A stretch of 64,000 nucleotides of DNA from Thiothrix winogradskyi (GTDB lineage Bacteria; Pseudomonadota; Gammaproteobacteria; Thiotrichales; Thiotrichaceae). Shown piece after piece: positions 31,201-42,649 of the stretch (position 1 is the stretch's first letter; each line of letters begins with the position of its first letter). Under the pieces are notes generated by a model, which saw only the letters and a program-made list of their open reading frames with translations, was not told the origin of the DNA and searched no databases. The stretch is from positions 1,426,001 to 1,490,000 of the forward strand of contig NZ_CP091244.1 of the NCBI RefSeq assembly GCF_021650935.1, written 5' to 3'. A program made the translations under genes and the position numbers.

Positions 31201-32486
31201 GCAAATTGGTGGTGGTATCGCGTTCCGGCGAACTGGGCGTGGTCGATGAAAATGGGCGTGATAAGGAACGTTACAAACTGACCTACGGTGCGCTGCTGTC
31301 GATTGATCATTACGATAAAGTGGTGGCAGGTCAGGAGGTAGCAACGTGGGATCCGCATACCCACCCGATTATTTCCGAGGTGGCGGGTCAGGTCAGTTTC
31401 AGTGACTTCATTGATAATGTCACGGTGCAGACCAAAGTGGACGAAATGACAGGTTTGTCCTCCATCGAAGTCATGGATCCTAAAAACCGTCCTACCGCAG
31501 GTCGCGAATTGCGTCCAACCGTGCGTTTGTTGGATGAGCGTGGCGATAGCGTATTCTTTGAAGGCACGAAGATTCCGGTGCAATACCCATTGCCTGCCGG
31601 AGCAATCGTTAGCTCCACCAATGGTGCAACCGTACAGGTCGGTGAGGTTGTGGCACGTCTGCCGCAAGCATCGTCTAAGACTCGTGACATCACGGGTGGT
31701 TTGCCACGGGTTGCGGACTTGTTTGAAGCGCGTAAGCCGAAAGATGGTGCGATTCTGGCGGAAAAAACCGGCACAATCTCCTTCGGTAAAGAAACCAAGG
31801 GCAAGCAGCGTGTCATTATCACCGGCGAAGACGGCGAGCATTATGAAGAGCTTATTCCGAAGTGGCGCAATCTGGATGTGTTCGAGGGTGAAAAACTCAA
31901 CCGTGGTGAGGTCATCGCAGACGGTGAGCCAAACCCGCACGACATCCTGCGCTTGTTAGGTGCGACTGCATTGGCAGAATACCAAGCGAGAGAAATCCAA
32001 GCTGTTTACCGCCTACAAGGGGTAAAGATCAACGACAAACACATTGAGGTCATTGTGCGTCAAATGATGCGTAAGGTCGAGGTGGTTGATCCGGGTGATA
32101 GCAAGTTCTTGCGTGGTGAGCAGGCCGACTACTGGCGTGTGGTGGAAGAAAATAAGCGCCTCGATAAAGAAGGTAAGCTCAAAATCGTCTACGAGCGGCT
32201 GCTGATGGGCATCACCAAGGCATCCCTAGTAACGGACTCCTTCGTGTCTGCTGCGTCCTTCCAAGAGACCACGCGGGTTCTGACAGAGGCAGCGGTACGT
32301 GGTGCGCGTGATGAGTTGCGTGGCTTGAAAGAAAACGTCATCGTGGGGCGCTTGATTCCGGCTGGTACCGGTTTGGCTTACCATGATGACCGTCGTAGCC
32401 AACGCAATGAGTTTGCTTACGAAAAGCCAGCATCAATGGAAACTATTAGTTTCGGTGAGCCGCTGGATATGGGTTCGGACGATTAA
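28296..32486 (+). CDS. rpoC: RNA polymerase beta' subunit
   Basis: 1396 residues from ATG 28296 ([10 protein letters not shown]); a TTG two codons earlier was rejected. It carries the N-terminal zinc site (CLCGKYK...CEKCGVEV), the catalytic magnesium triad in [15 protein letters not shown], the second zinc site ([16 protein letters not shown]) and the trigger-loop region [22 protein letters not shown]. Only 15 bases separate it from rpoB. A large hairpin lies just after the stop. Confidence 0.98.
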   Translation: MKDLLNFHKKEQETQDFDAIKVSLASPEVIRSWSFGEVKKPETINYRTFKPERDGLFCAKIFGPVKDYECLCGKYKRLKHRGVVCEKCGVEVTQTKVRRDRMGHIDLASPVAHIWFLKSLPSRIGLLLDMTLRDIERILYFETFVVTEPGMTTLDRGQLLSDEAYLEAIEEFGDEFEASMGAEAILELLRSTDLKDEVAKMREEIGETGSETKLKRLGKRLKLMESFISSGNKPEWMIMTVLPVLPPDLRPLVPLDGGRFATSDLNDLYRRVINRNNRLKRLLELNAPDIIVRNEKRMLQESVDALLDNGRRGRAITGSNKRPLKSLSDMIKGKQGRFRQNLLGKRVDYSGRSVIVTGPYLRLHQCGLPKKMALELFKPFIFGKLQRRGLATTIKAAKKLVERETAEVWDILAEVIREHPVMLNRAPTLHRLGIQAFEPLLIEGKAIQLHPLVCSAFNADFDGDQMAVHVPLSLEAQLEARTLMMATNNVLSPANGEPIIVPSQDIVLGLYYMTRDAINAKGEGMIFADPLEVQRAYDTGNVSLHAKVKVRISDSIKDEDGELIKRTRVLDTTVGRALLTSIMPEGLPFELFNIVLKKKAISKLINEAYRRVGLKASVVFADQLMYTGYRYATRAGVSFCADDMMIPEKKAGLLAEAEDAVLEIQKQFSSGLVTQGERYNKVVDIWASTNEKVAKAMMEKIGKQEVIDAEGNLVYQESFNSIYMMADSGARGSAAQIRQLAGMRGLMAKPDGSIIETPITSNFREGLNVLQYFISTHGARKGLADTALKTANSGYLTRRLVDVAQDMVVTIDDCGTVQGIKMRPIIEGGDVVEALAERVLGRVVAQDVTRGDEILIPAGTFLDEAWVKQIDALAVDEIVVRSAITCETRYGVCAKCYGRDLARGHIVNKGEAVGVIAAQSIGEPGTQLTMRTFHIGGAASRSAAESSIAVKSSGQVHLLNVKTVRNKDGKLVVVSRSGELGVVDENGRDKERYKLTYGALLSIDHYDKVVAGQEVATWDPHTHPIISEVAGQVSFSDFIDNVTVQTKVDEMTGLSSIEVMDPKNRPTAGRELRPTVRLLDERGDSVFFEGTKIPVQYPLPAGAIVSSTNGATVQVGEVVARLPQASSKTRDITGGLPRVADLFEARKPKDGAILAEKTGTISFGKETKGKQRVIITGEDGEHYEELIPKWRNLDVFEGEKLNRGEVIADGEPNPHDILRLLGATALAEYQAREIQAVYRLQGVKINDKHIEVIVRQMMRKVEVVDPGDSKFLRGEQADYWRVVEENKRLDKEGKLKIVYERLLMGITKASLVTDSFVSAASFQETTRVLTEAAVRGARDELRGLKENVIVGRLIPAGTGLAYHDDRRSQRNEFAYEKPASMETISFGEPLDMGSDD

Positions 32487-32506
32487 TCGCAGTTGAAGAG
32501 TTAACA

Positions 32507-32541
32507 ATCGGGAAAACTTCCTTGACAGGAGGTCTCCCGAT
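32507..32541 (+). other. Long imperfect hairpin after rpoC
   Basis: ATCGGGA-AA-ACTTCCT (32507-32522) faces AGGAGGT-C-TCCCGAT (32527-32541) around a TGAC loop, with one G-U pair. There is no T-tract, so it looks like an mRNA end-stabilising or RNase III-type structure rather than a terminator. It includes the -35 element of the next promoter. Confidence 0.55.
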
Positions 32542-32550
32542 CCCTAAAAT
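32522..32550 (+). promoter_or_regulatory. Sigma-70 promoter of the str operon
   Basis: TTGACA (32522-32527), exactly 17 bases, TAAAAT (32545-32550): a near-perfect consensus. The predicted start near 32557 lies just before a terminator-like hairpin and about 90 bases before rpsL. Confidence 0.72.
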
Positions 32551-32563
32551 CTGGCGTCCTTAA

Positions 32564-32591
32564 ACAGACCGATTTTCGGTCTGTTGCTTTT
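32564..32591 (+). terminator. Attenuator-like hairpin in the rpsL leader
   Basis: ACAGACCGA (32564-32572) pairs with TCGGTCTGT (32576-32584) around TTT; TGCTTTT follows. It lies downstream of the str promoter, so it can end rpoBC read-through and attenuate the new transcript. Confidence 0.6.
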
Positions 32592-32648
32592 ATGGGGACA
32601 AGGCAAGCCAGGCAGGTTCCTCGTGATTCCAGGAGACAATTTCAGGAT

Positions 32649-33023
32649 ATGGCAACAGTAAACCAATTGGTGCGTAAGCCGCGCCAAAGCAAAGTAGAGA
32701 AAAGCAAGGTGCCAGCGCTAGAGGCTTGTCCGCAGCGCCGTGGTGTTTGCACCCGTGTTTATACAACCACGCCTAAGAAGCCGAACTCCGCTATGCGTAA
32801 GGTTGCTCGTGTGCGTCTGACCAATGGTTTTGAAGTCACCAGTTATATCGGTGGTGAAGGCCATAATCTCCAGGAACACTCGGTTGTACTGATTCGCGGC
32901 GGTCGTGTAAAAGACCTTCCGGGTGTCCGTTACCATACGGTTCGTGGTAGTCTGGATACACAGGGTGTCAAAAACCGTAAGCAGGCTCGTTCCAAGTACG
33001 GCACGAAGCGTCCTAAGAAGTAA
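32649..33023 (+). CDS. rpsL: Ribosomal protein uS12
   Basis: 124 residues from ATG 32649 ([16 protein letters not shown]), which has AGGAGAC upstream; a longer frame was excluded. The decoding-centre loops read [10 protein letters not shown] and [10 protein letters not shown], with lysines at 43 and 88, the streptomycin-sensitive wild-type state. First gene of the str operon. Confidence 0.97.
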   Translation: MATVNQLVRKPRQSKVEKSKVPALEACPQRRGVCTRVYTTTPKKPNSAMRKVARVRLTNGFEVTSYIGGEGHNLQEHSVVLIRGGRVKDLPGVRYHTVRGSLDTQGVKNRKQARSKYGTKRPKK

Positions 33024-33039
33024 TTCACAGGTGATATGA

Positions 33040-33513
<474 letters not shown>

Positions 33514-33533
33514 TGTGAAAAGAGTGACCATCC

Positions 33534-35639
33534 GTGGCGCGTAGCACCCCAATTGAGCAGTACCGTAATATCGGCATCATGGCACACATTGATGCGGGTA
33601 AGACCACTGCCACTGAGCGCATTCTGTTTTATACGGGTGTGTCTCACAAGATTGGGGAAGTGCATGATGGTGCTGCGACCATGGACTGGATGGAGCAGGA
33701 GCGTGAGCGTGGCATTACGATTACCTCCGCTGCTACCACGTGTTTCTGGTCGGGAATGGATAAGCAGTTTTCGCTGCATCGTATCAATATAATTGACACG
33801 CCAGGGCACGTTGACTTCACCATTGAAGTGGAGCGTTCATTGCGGGTGTTGGACGGTGCGATGTTTGTGCTGTGTGCCGTTGGTGGGGTGCAGCCGCAGT
33901 CGGAAACAGTATGGCGGCAGGCAAATAAGTATCATGTGCCGCGCATGGCTTTCGTCAATAAGATGGATCGTTCCGGTGCAAACTTCCTGCGCGTGTATGA
34001 GCAGTTGAAGGCTAAGCTGAATGCTAATCCGGTGCCGTTACAATTGCCGATTGGTGCAGAAGAAAATTTTGTTGGCGTTGTTGACCTGATTCGCATGAAA
34101 GCCATTATGTGGAATGAGGCTGACAAGGGTGTTACCTATGAAGCTGTTGATATTCCGGCTGATATGGTGGCTGCTTGTCAGGAGTGGCGCGAGAAGATGG
34201 TAGAGGCGGCTGCCGAAGCCGATGATATATTGATGGGCAAGTACTTGGAAGAAGGTGATTTGTCCGCCGAAGAAATTATAGCGGGTTTGCGTAAGCGTAC
34301 CATCAATCTTGAAATTATCCCGATGACCTGTGGCTCGGCTTTCAAGAATAAGGGTGTGCAAGCCGCACTCGATAAGATTGTTGAGTTGATGCCATCGCCG
34401 TTGGATGTGCCCGCCATTAAGGGGCATCTGGATGACAAGGATGAGACTGAGGCGGAACGTCATGCGAGCGATGATGAGCCTTTTGCTGCATTGGCTTTCA
34501 AGATTGCGACTGACCCCTTTGTGGGGACATTGACGTTCTTCCGGGTATATTCTGGCGTGTTGACATCACAAAGTGCTGTCTACAATCCTGTCAAGGGTAA
34601 GCGCGAGCGTATTGGGCGTTTGGTGCAAATGCACTCGAATGCGCGTGAAGACATTGACGAGGTGCGTGCGGGCGATATTGCTGCGGCTGTCGGTCTGAAA
34701 GATGTGACAACCGGTGATACCTTGTGTGACATGAATCGTGTCATTACTTTGGAGAAAATGGATTTTCCTGAGCCGGTTATTGCGGTGGCAGTTGAGCCAA
34801 AGTCCAAGGCTGACCAGGAGCGTATGGGTATGGCTCTGAGTAAACTGGCGCAAGAAGATCCTTCTTTCCGTGTGCGTACTGACGAAGAGACCGGACAAAT
34901 CATTATCGCTGGTATGGGCGAGTTGCACTTGGAAATCATCGTGGATCGGATGCTGCGTGAGTTCAAGGTCAATTGCAATGTAGGTGCGCCACAAGTGGCT
35001 TACCGCGAAACCATCCGTAAAACGGTCGAGGTTGAAGGTAAATTTGTGCGTCAGTCCGGTGGGCGTGGGCAATATGGTCACGTTTGGCTGCGCCTTGAGC
35101 CACTCGGCGAGGCGGAAGGCTACAAATTTGAAAACGCCTTGGTGGGCGGGGTTGTGCCGAAAGAATTCGTGCCAGCCGTCGACAAGGGCGTGCAAGAACA
35201 AATGGGTAACGGCGTATTGGTCGGGTTCCCGCTGGTCGATATGAAGGTCACCATTTTTGATGGTTCTTACCATGATGTCGACTCCAGCGAAATGGCATTC
35301 AAGATTGCAGGCTCTATTGCTCTCCGTCAGGGCGTTATGGATGCCGCACCGGTTTTGCTTGAGCCAATCATGAAAGTTGAAGTGACTACGCCTGAAGAGT
35401 ATATGGGCGATGTTATCGGTGATTTGAACCGGCGTCGTGGTGTCATCCAGGGAATGGATGAGGAGAGCGGCAGTTTGGTGGTGCGTGCTGAAGTGCCTTT
35501 AGGTGAGATGTTTGGTTACGCGACTGATGTGCGGTCTGCAACTCAAGGGCGTGCTTCTTACAGTATGGAGTTTGTACGTTATTCAGAAGCGCCTGCGGCT
35601 ATTACTCAGGCGGTGATAAAGAAAGTGAAGGGTGAGTAA
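33534..35639 (+). CDS. fusA: Elongation factor G
   Basis: 701 residues, GTG start 20 bases after rpsG ([20 protein letters not shown]). G1 [10 protein letters not shown]3 DTPGHVDF and G4 NKMDR are intact; the C-terminal domains include [14 protein letters not shown] and [17 protein letters not shown] drives mRNA-tRNA translocation and, with RRF, ribosome recycling. tuf starts two bases after its stop. Confidence 0.97.
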   Translation: MARSTPIEQYRNIGIMAHIDAGKTTATERILFYTGVSHKIGEVHDGAATMDWMEQERERGITITSAATTCFWSGMDKQFSLHRINIIDTPGHVDFTIEVERSLRVLDGAMFVLCAVGGVQPQSETVWRQANKYHVPRMAFVNKMDRSGANFLRVYEQLKAKLNANPVPLQLPIGAEENFVGVVDLIRMKAIMWNEADKGVTYEAVDIPADMVAACQEWREKMVEAAAEADDILMGKYLEEGDLSAEEIIAGLRKRTINLEIIPMTCGSAFKNKGVQAALDKIVELMPSPLDVPAIKGHLDDKDETEAERHASDDEPFAALAFKIATDPFVGTLTFFRVYSGVLTSQSAVYNPVKGKRERIGRLVQMHSNAREDIDEVRAGDIAAAVGLKDVTTGDTLCDMNRVITLEKMDFPEPVIAVAVEPKSKADQERMGMALSKLAQEDPSFRVRTDEETGQIIIAGMGELHLEIIVDRMLREFKVNCNVGAPQVAYRETIRKTVEVEGKFVRQSGGRGQYGHVWLRLEPLGEAEGYKFENALVGGVVPKEFVPAVDKGVQEQMGNGVLVGFPLVDMKVTIFDGSYHDVDSSEMAFKIAGSIALRQGVMDAAPVLLEPIMKVEVTTPEEYMGDVIGDLNRRRGVIQGMDEESGSLVVRAEVPLGEMFGYATDVRSATQGRASYSMEFVRYSEAPAAITQAVIKKVKGE

Positions 35640-35641
35640 TA

Positions 35642-36832
35642 ATGGCAAAGAGTAAATTTGAGAGAACCAAAACTCACGTAAACGTTGGTACAATCGGTCA
35701 CGTTGACCACGGCAAAACCACACTGACAGCAGCGTTGACTGTTGTGCAAGCTAAAAAATATGGCGGTGAGTCAAAGGCTTACGATCAGATTGATGCAGCT
35801 CCTGAAGAAAAGGCACGTGGTATCACTATCTCCACTGCCCACGTAGAATACGAGTCTGAAACCCGTCACTACGCACACGTAGACTGCCCAGGTCATGCTG
35901 ACTATGTTAAAAACATGATCACTGGTGCGGCGCAGATGGATGGCGCAATTCTGGTTTGTTCTGCTGCTGACGGTCCGATGCCACAAACACGTGAACACAT
36001 CTTGCTGTCCCGTCAGGTTGGTGTTCCATACGTCGTTGTTTACATGAATAAATGCGACCTAGTTGACGACGAAGAGTTGTTGGAACTGGTTGAAATGGAA
36101 TTGCGTGAGCTGCTGTCCAGCTACGATTTTCCCGGTGATGACACGCCAATCGTTAGGGGTTCAGCGCGTATGGCGCTGGAGGGTGATGAATCTGACATCG
36201 GTGTGCCATCTATTGCCCGCTTGATTGACGCCATTGATACGTTCATCCCGGATCCGGTCCGTGCGGTTGATGGCACTTTCTTGATGCCGGTAGAAGATGT
36301 ATTCTCCATCTCCGGTCGTGGCACGGTTGTTACGGGTCGTATCGAGCGTGGTGTGGTTAAGGTCGGTGAGTCTATCGAGATCGTTGGTATCAGTGCTACC
36401 CAGACCACGACGGTAACGGGCGTTGAAATGTTCCGTAAGCTGTTGGATCAGGGTATGGCGGGTGACAACGTGGGTTTGTTGCTGCGCGGCACCAAGCGTG
36501 ACGACGTGGAGCGTGGACAGGTGTTGTGTAAGCCGGGTTCAATCAAGCCACATACAAAATTTGAAGCGGAAGTTTATGTCCTGTCTAAGGAAGAGGGTGG
36601 TCGTCATACGCCATTCTTTAAAGGCTACCGCCCACAGTTCTACTTCCGCACTACCGACGTAACAGGTGCTTGTGACCTGCCTGAAGGTGTGGAAATGGTC
36701 ATGCCGGGTGATAACGTCAAGCTGGTTGTCAGCCTGATCAACCCGATTGCGATGGAAGACGGTCTGCGTTTCGCGATCCGTGAAGGTGGCCGTACTGTCG
36801 GCGCCGGTGTTGTTGCTAAAATTATTGAGTAA
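35642..36832 (+). CDS. tuf: Elongation factor Tu, copy 2 (str operon, tufA position)
   Basis: 396 residues with the same GTPase motifs as the first copy, 15 kb upstream. Differences include T9 for N9, PIVRGS for [18 protein letters not shown] for [19 protein letters not shown] for REEVERG and a final KIIE for KIIA. Only one of these falls in the first 180 residues. It is followed after five bases by rpsJ, joining the str and S10 operons. Confidence 0.98.
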   Translation: MAKSKFERTKTHVNVGTIGHVDHGKTTLTAALTVVQAKKYGGESKAYDQIDAAPEEKARGITISTAHVEYESETRHYAHVDCPGHADYVKNMITGAAQMDGAILVCSAADGPMPQTREHILLSRQVGVPYVVVYMNKCDLVDDEELLELVEMELRELLSSYDFPGDDTPIVRGSARMALEGDESDIGVPSIARLIDAIDTFIPDPVRAVDGTFLMPVEDVFSISGRGTVVTGRIERGVVKVGESIEIVGISATQTTTVTGVEMFRKLLDQGMAGDNVGLLLRGTKRDDVERGQVLCKPGSIKPHTKFEAEVYVLSKEEGGRHTPFFKGYRPQFYFRTTDVTGACDLPEGVEMVMPGDNVKLVVSLINPIAMEDGLRFAIREGGRTVGAGVVAKIIE

Positions 36833-36837
36833 TAGAT

Positions 36838-37149
36838 ATGTCTGATCAAAGAATCCGTATTCGCCTGAAAGCATTCGATCACCGTCTGATTGACCGTTCT
36901 GCGACTGAAATCGTTGAAACGGCCAAGCGTACTGGTGCGCGTGTTAAAGGGCCAATCCCTTTGCCAACGCGCGTAGAGCGTTACACCATTCTGGTTTCGC
37001 CGCATGTTGATAAGGATGCGCGTGACCAGTATGAGATCCGCACTTACAAGCGTCTGATGGATATTATTGATCCGACTGACAAGACTGTTGATGCCCTGAT
37101 GAAGCTGGATTTGGCTGCGGGCGTTGATGTACAAATCAAGCTTAACTGA
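36838..37149 (+). CDS. rpsJ: Ribosomal protein uS10 (NusE)
   Basis: 103 residues ([19 protein letters not shown]). Component of the 30S head; as NusE it binds NusG/NusB in antitermination. Normally the first gene of the S10 operon, but here it is attached to tuf by a five-base gap and is separated from rplC by a promoter and hairpin. Confidence 0.97.
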   Translation: MSDQRIRIRLKAFDHRLIDRSATEIVETAKRTGARVKGPIPLPTRVERYTILVSPHVDKDARDQYEIRTYKRLMDIIDPTDKTVDALMKLDLAAGVDVQIKLN

Positions 37150-37164
37150 TTTGTAAAAAAAGAC

Positions 37165-37192
37165 TTAACGGCAGAGATTTTTCTGCTATAAT
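37165..37192 (+). promoter_or_regulatory. Promoter before rplC
   Basis: TTAACG (37165-37170), 16 bases, TATAAT (37187-37192), a perfect -10 element with GC-rich discriminator GCGCGG. Predicted start near 37199, immediately ahead of a terminator hairpin. Confidence 0.65.
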
Positions 37193-37205
37193 GCGCGGCT
37201 TTCCA

Positions 37206-37234
37206 CGGCTCGACCTAGGTCGAGCCGAGTTTTT
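37206..37234 (+). terminator. Attenuator hairpin before rplC
   Basis: CGGCTCGACCT/AGGTCGAGCCG is an exact 22-base palindrome (37206-37227) followed by AGTTTTT. Lying between a promoter and rplC, it can act as an attenuator; rpsJ read-through would also meet it. Confidence 0.75.
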
Positions 37235-37287
37235 CTAAAAGACAGAATGAAAGTTGCTCGGTGTGAGTAATTCGAAGAGGTATGCAA

Positions 37288-37920
37288 ATGGCTATCGGTC
37301 TGCTGGGTCGCAAAGTAGGTATGACCCGGATATACGGTGAAGATGGAGGTTCAACCCCCGTCACTGTGCTTGAGATTGCGGCGAACCGTGTATCACAAGT
37401 CAAGACGGTAGAAACAGATGGCTATAATGCCGTCCAGTTATCTACAGGTGAGAAAAAGTCTTCCCGCGTTTCCAAGTCGGAAGCTGGTCATTTTGCCAAG
37501 GCGAGCGTGCCTGCTGGTACTTGTGTTCGTGAATCGCGTGTTGATGATGCGTCAGGTTACGAGCTTGGTGCTGAGCTTGCGGTCAGCATGTTTGAGGCAG
37601 GCCAGATGGTTGATGTGACTGGTACGAGCAAAGGCAAAGGTTTTGCTGGTGTGCTGAAGCGTCACCATTTTGCAGGTCAAGACCGCACGCACGGTAACTC
37701 TTTGTCGCACCGGGTTCCGGGTTCCATTGGTCAGAACCAAACGCCAGGCCGGGTATTCCCAGGCAAGAAAATGGCTGGTCATATGGGTGCTGTACAGCGT
37801 ACTGCCCAGAATCTGGAAGTGGTACGTGTAGACGCTGAGCGCAATCTATTGCTGGTTAAGGGTGCTGTTCCTGGCGCTACTAACGGCAATGTGGTTGTCA
37901 AGCTGTCGGTCAAGGCATAA
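37288..37920 (+). CDS. rplC: Ribosomal protein uL3
   Basis: 210 residues ([20 protein letters not shown]). The ATG at 37288 is preferred to one six bases earlier because the GAAGAGG ribosome site would be only one base from the earlier ATG but seven from this one. GHQ-type loop region [20 protein letters not shown] carries the conserved methylatable Gln. Binds 23S rRNA near the peptidyl transferase centre. Confidence 0.96.
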   Translation: MAIGLLGRKVGMTRIYGEDGGSTPVTVLEIAANRVSQVKTVETDGYNAVQLSTGEKKSSRVSKSEAGHFAKASVPAGTCVRESRVDDASGYELGAELAVSMFEAGQMVDVTGTSKGKGFAGVLKRHHFAGQDRTHGNSLSHRVPGSIGQNQTPGRVFPGKKMAGHMGAVQRTAQNLEVVRVDAERNLLLVKGAVPGATNGNVVVKLSVKA

Positions 37921-37931
37921 AGGTGGCAGCA

Positions 37932-38534
37932 ATGGAATTACAGATTGCAAATGGTGGCTCGGTCGCGGTAAGCGATGAGATTTTTGCACGCGAATTTAAT
38001 GAAGGTCTGGTGCATCAGGCGGTTGTTGCTTATATGGCAGCAGGTCGTGCTGGTACTAAAGCACAAAAGACCCGTTCCGATGTGAGCGGTGGTGGCTGTA
38101 AGCCATTCAAGCAAAAAGGTACTGGTCGTGCTCGTGCGGGTAGTATCCGTAGCCCACTGTGGCGCACTGGTGGTAAATCTTTCGCGGCTCGTCCTCGTGA
38201 CTTTACGCAAAAGCTGAACAAGAAAATGTACCGCGCTGCAATGCGGGCAATTTTCTCTGAGCTGTTGCGTCAGGATCGTTTCTTGGTGGTGGATTCTTTT
38301 AATATTGAAGAGCCTAAAACTAAGTTAATGCTGGCAAAGCTGAAAGAGTACGGCTCTAATGATGTGCTGCTGGTATCTGATGTAGATGATGTCAATGTGC
38401 TGCTGTCTGCCCGTAACATCCCTCACTGTGAAGTCACTACTGTTGCTGGGTTGAATCCAGTGAGTTTGGTAGGTCATCAGAAAGTTGTGGTGACAACTGG
38501 CGCAGTAAGCAAAATTCAGGAGTGGCTGGCATGA
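37932..38534 (+). CDS. rplD: Ribosomal protein uL4
   Basis: 200 residues from ATG 37932 ([15 protein letters not shown]); a GTG nine bases earlier lies inside the ribosome site. The tunnel loop [22 protein letters not shown] (given here as [11 protein letters not shown] and SPLWRTGG) is present. uL4 lines the exit tunnel and in E. coli represses the S10 operon and promotes its attenuation. The stop overlaps rplW by four bases. Confidence 0.96.
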   Translation: MELQIANGGSVAVSDEIFAREFNEGLVHQAVVAYMAAGRAGTKAQKTRSDVSGGGCKPFKQKGTGRARAGSIRSPLWRTGGKSFAARPRDFTQKLNKKMYRAAMRAIFSELLRQDRFLVVDSFNIEEPKTKLMLAKLKEYGSNDVLLVSDVDDVNVLLSARNIPHCEVTTVAGLNPVSLVGHQKVVVTTGAVSKIQEWLA

Positions 38535-38824
38535 GTATGGAGCGTCTCTATCATGTTTTGGTTGCGCCGCGTGTAACAGAAAAAACTGTTCGTGCTTCTG
38601 AAAAGGCAAACCAGTATGTGTTTAAGGTTGCTAAAACGGCAACTAAGCAAGAAATTAAGGATGCTGTCGAGACTTTATTTGAAGTCAAGGTTGATCAGGT
38701 TCGCACTATCAACGTAAAAGGCAAGCAAAAGAACTTTGGGCGTCGCGCCGGTAATCGTAGCGATTGGAAAAAGGCTTATGTGAGCCTGTCCGAAGGTTTC
38801 TCTTTGGATGCGGCAGCAGAATAA
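38531..38824 (+). CDS. rplW: Ribosomal protein uL23
   Basis: 97 residues from the ATG at 38531, which forms an ATGA overlap with rplD and has AGGAG eight bases upstream. Contains [10 protein letters not shown] and [22 protein letters not shown]. Located at the tunnel exit, the docking site for trigger factor and SRP. Confidence 0.95.
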   Translation: MSMERLYHVLVAPRVTEKTVRASEKANQYVFKVAKTATKQEIKDAVETLFEVKVDQVRTINVKGKQKNFGRRAGNRSDWKKAYVSLSEGFSLDAAAE

Positions 38825-38838
38825 GGCAAGGGTGAATC

Positions 38839-39666
38839 ATGGCAGTCGTTAAGGCAAAACCAACCTCCCCAGGGCGTCGCTTCCAGGTTAAGGTTGTTAA
38901 TAAGGAATTACACAAGGGTGCACCTTGTAAGAGCCTGTTAGAAAATAAGCGCAAGAGCGGTGGTCGTAACAACACCGGTCGTATTACTACCCGTCATGTG
39001 GGTGGTGGTCATCGTCAGCACTATCGTCTTGTTGACTTTAAGCGTCGTAAAGATGATATTCCGGCGCGTGTTGAGCATTTGGAATATGACCCGAACCGCA
39101 GTGCAAATATTGCATTGTTGTTGTATGCCGATGGCGAGCGTCGCTACATTATCGCGCCGAAAGGTTTGAGCGCGGGTGCTGAGGTTGTTTCTGGTGTTCA
39201 TGCGCCGATTGCCACGGGTAACTGCTTGCCAATGCGTAATATCCCTGTGGGTACGGTTATTCACTGCATTGAAATGAAAGTTGGTAAAGGTGCGCAATTG
39301 GCACGTAGTGCTGGTGCTTCTGTGCAATTGATTGCTCGTGAAGGTGCATATGCCACTATCCGTCTGCGTTCAGGCGAAATGCGTAAAGTTCCTGTTGATT
39401 GCCGAGCCACTATTGGCGAGGTTGGAAACTCAGAACATGCATTGATTAAGTTGGGCAAGGCTGGTGCAAAGCGCTGGCGCGGTGTTCGCCCGACCGTTCG
39501 TGGTGTGGTTATGAACCCAGTAGACCATCCACATGGTGGTGGTGAAGGTCGTACTTCTGGTGGTCGTCACCCTGTTACTCCTTGGGGCGTTCCAACCAAG
39601 GGTTACAAGACTCGTAGCAACAAACGCACTGACAATATGATTGTCCGTCGCCGGAACAAGAAGTAA
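38839..39666 (+). CDS. rplB: Ribosomal protein uL2
   Basis: 275 residues. Contains [19 protein letters not shown] and the near-C-terminal [14 protein letters not shown] motif with the conserved His essential for peptidyl transferase centre organisation. Fourteen bases after rplW; GGTGAATC region upstream. Standard length. Confidence 0.97.
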   Translation: MAVVKAKPTSPGRRFQVKVVNKELHKGAPCKSLLENKRKSGGRNNTGRITTRHVGGGHRQHYRLVDFKRRKDDIPARVEHLEYDPNRSANIALLLYADGERRYIIAPKGLSAGAEVVSGVHAPIATGNCLPMRNIPVGTVIHCIEMKVGKGAQLARSAGASVQLIAREGAYATIRLRSGEMRKVPVDCRATIGEVGNSEHALIKLGKAGAKRWRGVRPTVRGVVMNPVDHPHGGGEGRTSGGRHPVTPWGVPTKGYKTRSNKRTDNMIVRRRNKK

Positions 39667-39678
39667 GGGGATTACACA

Positions 39679-39951
39679 GTGCCACGTTCACTCAAAAAAG
39701 GTCCTTTCGTTGACCATCATCTGATGAAGAAGATCGAAACTGCTAAAGCGGCTAACGATCGTCGTCCAATCAAAACATGGTCACGCCGCTCCATGATCCT
39801 GCCCGAATTTATCGGTCTGACCGTGGCAGTACATAACGGCAAGCAGCATGTTCCGGTGCTGGTTAATGAAAATATGGTAGGCCATAAGTTGGGTGAGTTT
39901 GCACTGACCCGTTCTTACCGTGGTCACGTTGCCGACAAAAAGTCGAAGTAA
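39679..39951 (+). CDS. rpsS: Ribosomal protein uS19
   Basis: 90 residues with a GTG start ([19 protein letters not shown]). The conserved IYNGK-type stretch reads [10 protein letters not shown] and the C-terminus [13 protein letters not shown]. It forms a complex with uS13 in the 30S head. Twelve bases after rplB. Confidence 0.96.
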   Translation: MPRSLKKGPFVDHHLMKKIETAKAANDRRPIKTWSRRSMILPEFIGLTVAVHNGKQHVPVLVNENMVGHKLGEFALTRSYRGHVADKKSK

Positions 39952-39960
39952 GAGGTCGAA

Positions 39961-40293
39961 ATGGAAGTTGCTGCAAAATTGCGTTTCGCACGCATTTCAC
40001 CTCAGAAGTGCCGACTGGTCGCTGATCAGATTCGTGGACTGCCGGTGGACAAAGCACTGAATATTCTGGCGTTTAGCCCGAAGAAAGGTGCGGCGATGCT
40101 GAAGAAAGTTCTGGAGTCTGCGATTGCTAACGCTGAACACAATGACGGTGCCGATGTGGACGAATTGTGCATTAAGAGCGTATTCGTTGATCAAGGTCCA
40201 ACCATGAAGCGTATCATGCCGCGTGCTAAAGGTCGTGCTAACCGCATCCTGAAGCGCACCAGTCACATTACCGTCGCTGTAGGCGAGAAGTAA
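39961..40293 (+). CDS. rplV: Ribosomal protein uL22
   Basis: 110 residues ([20 protein letters not shown]). Its extended hairpin ([15 protein letters not shown]) reaches the exit tunnel beside uL4. AGAGG ribosome site; nine bases after rpsS. Confidence 0.97.
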   Translation: MEVAAKLRFARISPQKCRLVADQIRGLPVDKALNILAFSPKKGAAMLKKVLESAIANAEHNDGADVDELCIKSVFVDQGPTMKRIMPRAKGRANRILKRTSHITVAVGEK

Positions 40294-40301
40294 GGTTTAG
40301 T

Positions 40302-41006
40302 ATGGGTCAGAAAGTACATCCAACCGGTATTCGTCTTGGTATCGCCACCGACTGGCGCTCCAAGTGGTACGCTGAAGGCAAAGACTATGCCGACTTCCTG
40401 TTCAAAGATTTGGAAGTGCGCACATTCTTGAAAAAGAAGCTGAAAGAAGCTTCTGTTAGCCGCATCCAAATTGAGCGTCCTGCAAAGTCTGCGTTCATTA
40501 CCATCCACACGGCGCGTCCGGGTGTAGTGATTGGTAAGAAAGGCGAGGATATTGAGAAGCTGCGTGCAGAAACGGCTGCAAAGCTGGGCTTGCACGTTAA
40601 TAACGTGAAGTTGAATATCGAAGAAATTCGTAAGCCAGAATTGGATTCTCAATTGGTTGCTGAAAGTATTGCTAGCCAGCTTGAGCGTCGTATCATGTTC
40701 CGCCGCGCTGCTAAGCGTGCTGTTGCGAACGCGATGCGCTTAGGTGCATTGGGTATCAAGGTTTGTGTGGCGGGTCGTTTGAATGGTGCAGAAATCGCGC
40801 GGACTGAATTTTTCCGTGAAGGTCGTGTGCCGCTTCATACGCTACGTGCTGACATCGACTATGCAACTGCGGAAGCTCTCACCACCTATGGTATCATCGG
40901 TGTGAAAGTTTGGATCTACAAGGGCGAAGTCTTCGACCTGGAACAGAAACAGCAATCTAGCCAAAGCCAAGGTCAGAACCAAGGTCAAGGCAGAAAGAAG
41001 AAGTGA
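40302..41006 (+). CDS. rpsC: Ribosomal protein uS3
   Basis: 234 residues. [14 protein letters not shown] at the start, KH domain with the GKKG loop ([13 protein letters not shown]), then the C-terminal domain [17 protein letters not shown] sequence ([13 protein letters not shown]). The tail is rich in Gln and Ser ([14 protein letters not shown]) before a lysine end, a lineage-variable extension. Part of the mRNA entry helicase. Confidence 0.97.
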   Translation: MGQKVHPTGIRLGIATDWRSKWYAEGKDYADFLFKDLEVRTFLKKKLKEASVSRIQIERPAKSAFITIHTARPGVVIGKKGEDIEKLRAETAAKLGLHVNNVKLNIEEIRKPELDSQLVAESIASQLERRIMFRRAAKRAVANAMRLGALGIKVCVAGRLNGAEIARTEFFREGRVPLHTLRADIDYATAEALTTYGIIGVKVWIYKGEVFDLEQKQQSSQSQGQNQGQGRKKK

Positions 41007-41018
41007 TAGAGGTTTGAG

Positions 41019-41432
41019 ATGTTACAACCCAAGAGAACCAAATTCCGCAAACAGATGAAAGGCCGCAATCGCGGTCTGGCATTGGCGGGCAGCAAAGTCA
41101 GCTTCGGCGATTTCGGACTGAAAACGGTAGAACGTGGTCGCTTGACGGCACGTCAAATTGAATCGGCACGTCGTGCGATCAACCGTTATGTACGTCGTGG
41201 CGGTAAAATCTGGATTCGCGTGTTCCCGGACAAGCCAATCAGCAAAAAGCCGTTGGAAGTTCGTCAAGGTAAAGGTAAAGGGAACGTTGAATACTGGGTG
41301 GCACTGGTTCAGCCTGGCAAGGTTCTCTATGAAATTGAAGGTGTGGCAGAAGAAATTGCACGCGAGGCTTTCCGCCTTGCTTCTGCAAAACTGCCGGTTA
41401 AGACTACATTTGTTTCCCGTCAGGTGATGTGA
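41019..41432 (+). CDS. rplP: Ribosomal protein uL16
   Basis: 137 residues ([21 protein letters not shown]). Retains [19 protein letters not shown] near the A-site tRNA elbow. Its TGA shares one base with the rpmC ATG. Confidence 0.97.
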   Translation: MLQPKRTKFRKQMKGRNRGLALAGSKVSFGDFGLKTVERGRLTARQIESARRAINRYVRRGGKIWIRVFPDKPISKKPLEVRQGKGKGNVEYWVALVQPGKVLYEIEGVAEEIAREAFRLASAKLPVKTTFVSRQVM

Positions 41433-41629
41433 TGAACGCAGCAGAACTTAAGCAAAAATCAGCTACTGAGCTTAAAACTGAGCTGGTAGAAAACCTGAAG
41501 GAGCAGTTTAAGCTGCGTATGCAAAAAGCCGCTGGCCAGTTATCACGTCCTTCCGAAGTGAAGCGTGTGCGTCGTCAGATTGCCCGTATCAAGACAGTGC
41601 TTGCACAAAAGCAAGTGGCAGGTGAATAA
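41432..41629 (+). CDS. rpmC: Ribosomal protein uL29
   Basis: 65 residues from ATG 41432 ([18 protein letters not shown]), with CAGG seven bases upstream; a GTG one codon earlier is possible. Two-helix protein ending in [15 protein letters not shown], at the tunnel exit near uL23. Confidence 0.94.
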   Translation: MNAAELKQKSATELKTELVENLKEQFKLRMQKAAGQLSRPSEVKRVRRQIARIKTVLAQKQVAGE

Positions 41630-41631
41630 CG

Positions 41632-41907
41632 ATGACTGTTAGCGAAGAAGCAAAAGTTGAACGCAGCCTGATGGGTCGTGTAGTCAGTAACAAGATGGAC
41701 AAGTCAATCGTGGTGCTGATGGAACGTCAAGTAAAGCATCCAATGTACGGTAAGTTCATTAAGCGTTCTAAAAAATACCATGTTCACGACGAAAACAATG
41801 AATGTCGTGAAGGTGATACCGTAATGTTCAAGGAATGCCGTCCTTTGTCGAAGACAAAGCACTGGACCTTGATCAAAGTTGTTGAACGCGCCCCAGGCCA
41901 AGCATAA
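41632..41907 (+). CDS. rpsQ: Ribosomal protein uS17
   Basis: 91 residues. [17 protein letters not shown] and [18 protein letters not shown] are the OB-fold landmarks. Last gene of the classical S10 operon; 16 bases without a promoter or terminator lead into rplN, so S10 and spc appear continuous here. Confidence 0.96.
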   Translation: MTVSEEAKVERSLMGRVVSNKMDKSIVVLMERQVKHPMYGKFIKRSKKYHVHDENNECREGDTVMFKECRPLSKTKHWTLIKVVERAPGQA

Positions 41908-41923
41908 GGGACGGAGAACATAA

Positions 41924-42292
41924 ATGATCCAGATGCAATCCATTCTGCAAGTTGCAGATAACAGTGGTGCCAAACGAGTTATGTGCATCAAAGTTCTGGG
42001 CGGTTCTCATCGTCGTTATGCAGGCATTGGTGACATCATCAAAGTCAGCATTAAAGATGCGATTCCGCGCGGTAAAGTTAAAAAAGGCGATGTTTACAAC
42101 GCTGTGATCGTGCGTACTGCTCACGGTGTGCGTCGTAATGATGGCTCTAAAATCCGTTTCGATGGTAATGCCGCAGTCCTGCTGAATAACAAGCTCGACC
42201 CGATCGGTACTCGTATTTTTGGGCCTGTCACTCGCGAATTGCGTGGTGAGAAGTTCATGAAGATTATTTCCCTAGCACCTGAAGTGCTGTAA
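41924..42292 (+). CDS. rplN: Ribosomal protein uL14
   Basis: 122 residues ([20 protein letters not shown]). The family signature with [21 protein letters not shown] is intact. It lies at the subunit interface, forming bridge B5 with 16S rRNA helix 44 region. First gene of the classical spc operon. Confidence 0.97.
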   Translation: MIQMQSILQVADNSGAKRVMCIKVLGGSHRRYAGIGDIIKVSIKDAIPRGKVKKGDVYNAVIVRTAHGVRRNDGSKIRFDGNAAVLLNNKLDPIGTRIFGPVTRELRGEKFMKIISLAPEVL

Positions 42293-42320
42293 GACTGCAA
42301 CGACAGAAGTAGGTGACGAA

Positions 42321-42641
42321 ATGCGTAAAATTCGCAGTAATGACGAAGTAGTTGTCATCACCGGCAAAGATAAAGGCCGTCGCGGCAAGATCATGCAGGT
42401 GTTGGTAGACGAAGGTAAGGTTTTGGTTCAAGGTATTAACCGTGTTAAAAAACACGTTAAGCCTAATCCAAATGCAGGTATTCAAGGCGGCATTATTGAA
42501 AAAGAAATGCCAATGGATACTTCAAATGTGATGCTGGTTAACCCTGCTACTGGCAAGGGCGACCGCGTTGGATTCAAGCTCCTGGACGATGGTAAGAAAA
42601 TCCGTGTCTTTAAGTCCAATGGTGAGCGCGTAGACGCTTAA
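42321..42641 (+). CDS. rplX: Ribosomal protein uL24
   Basis: 106 residues. KOW motif at the N-terminus ([22 protein letters not shown]). An assembly initiator of the 50S subunit. Twenty-eight bases follow rplN, slightly longer than other gaps in the run. Confidence 0.96.
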   Translation: MRKIRSNDEVVVITGKDKGRRGKIMQVLVDEGKVLVQGINRVKKHVKPNPNAGIQGGIIEKEMPMDTSNVMLVNPATGKGDRVGFKLLDDGKKIRVFKSNGERVDA

Positions 42642-42649
42642 GGTGTAAA

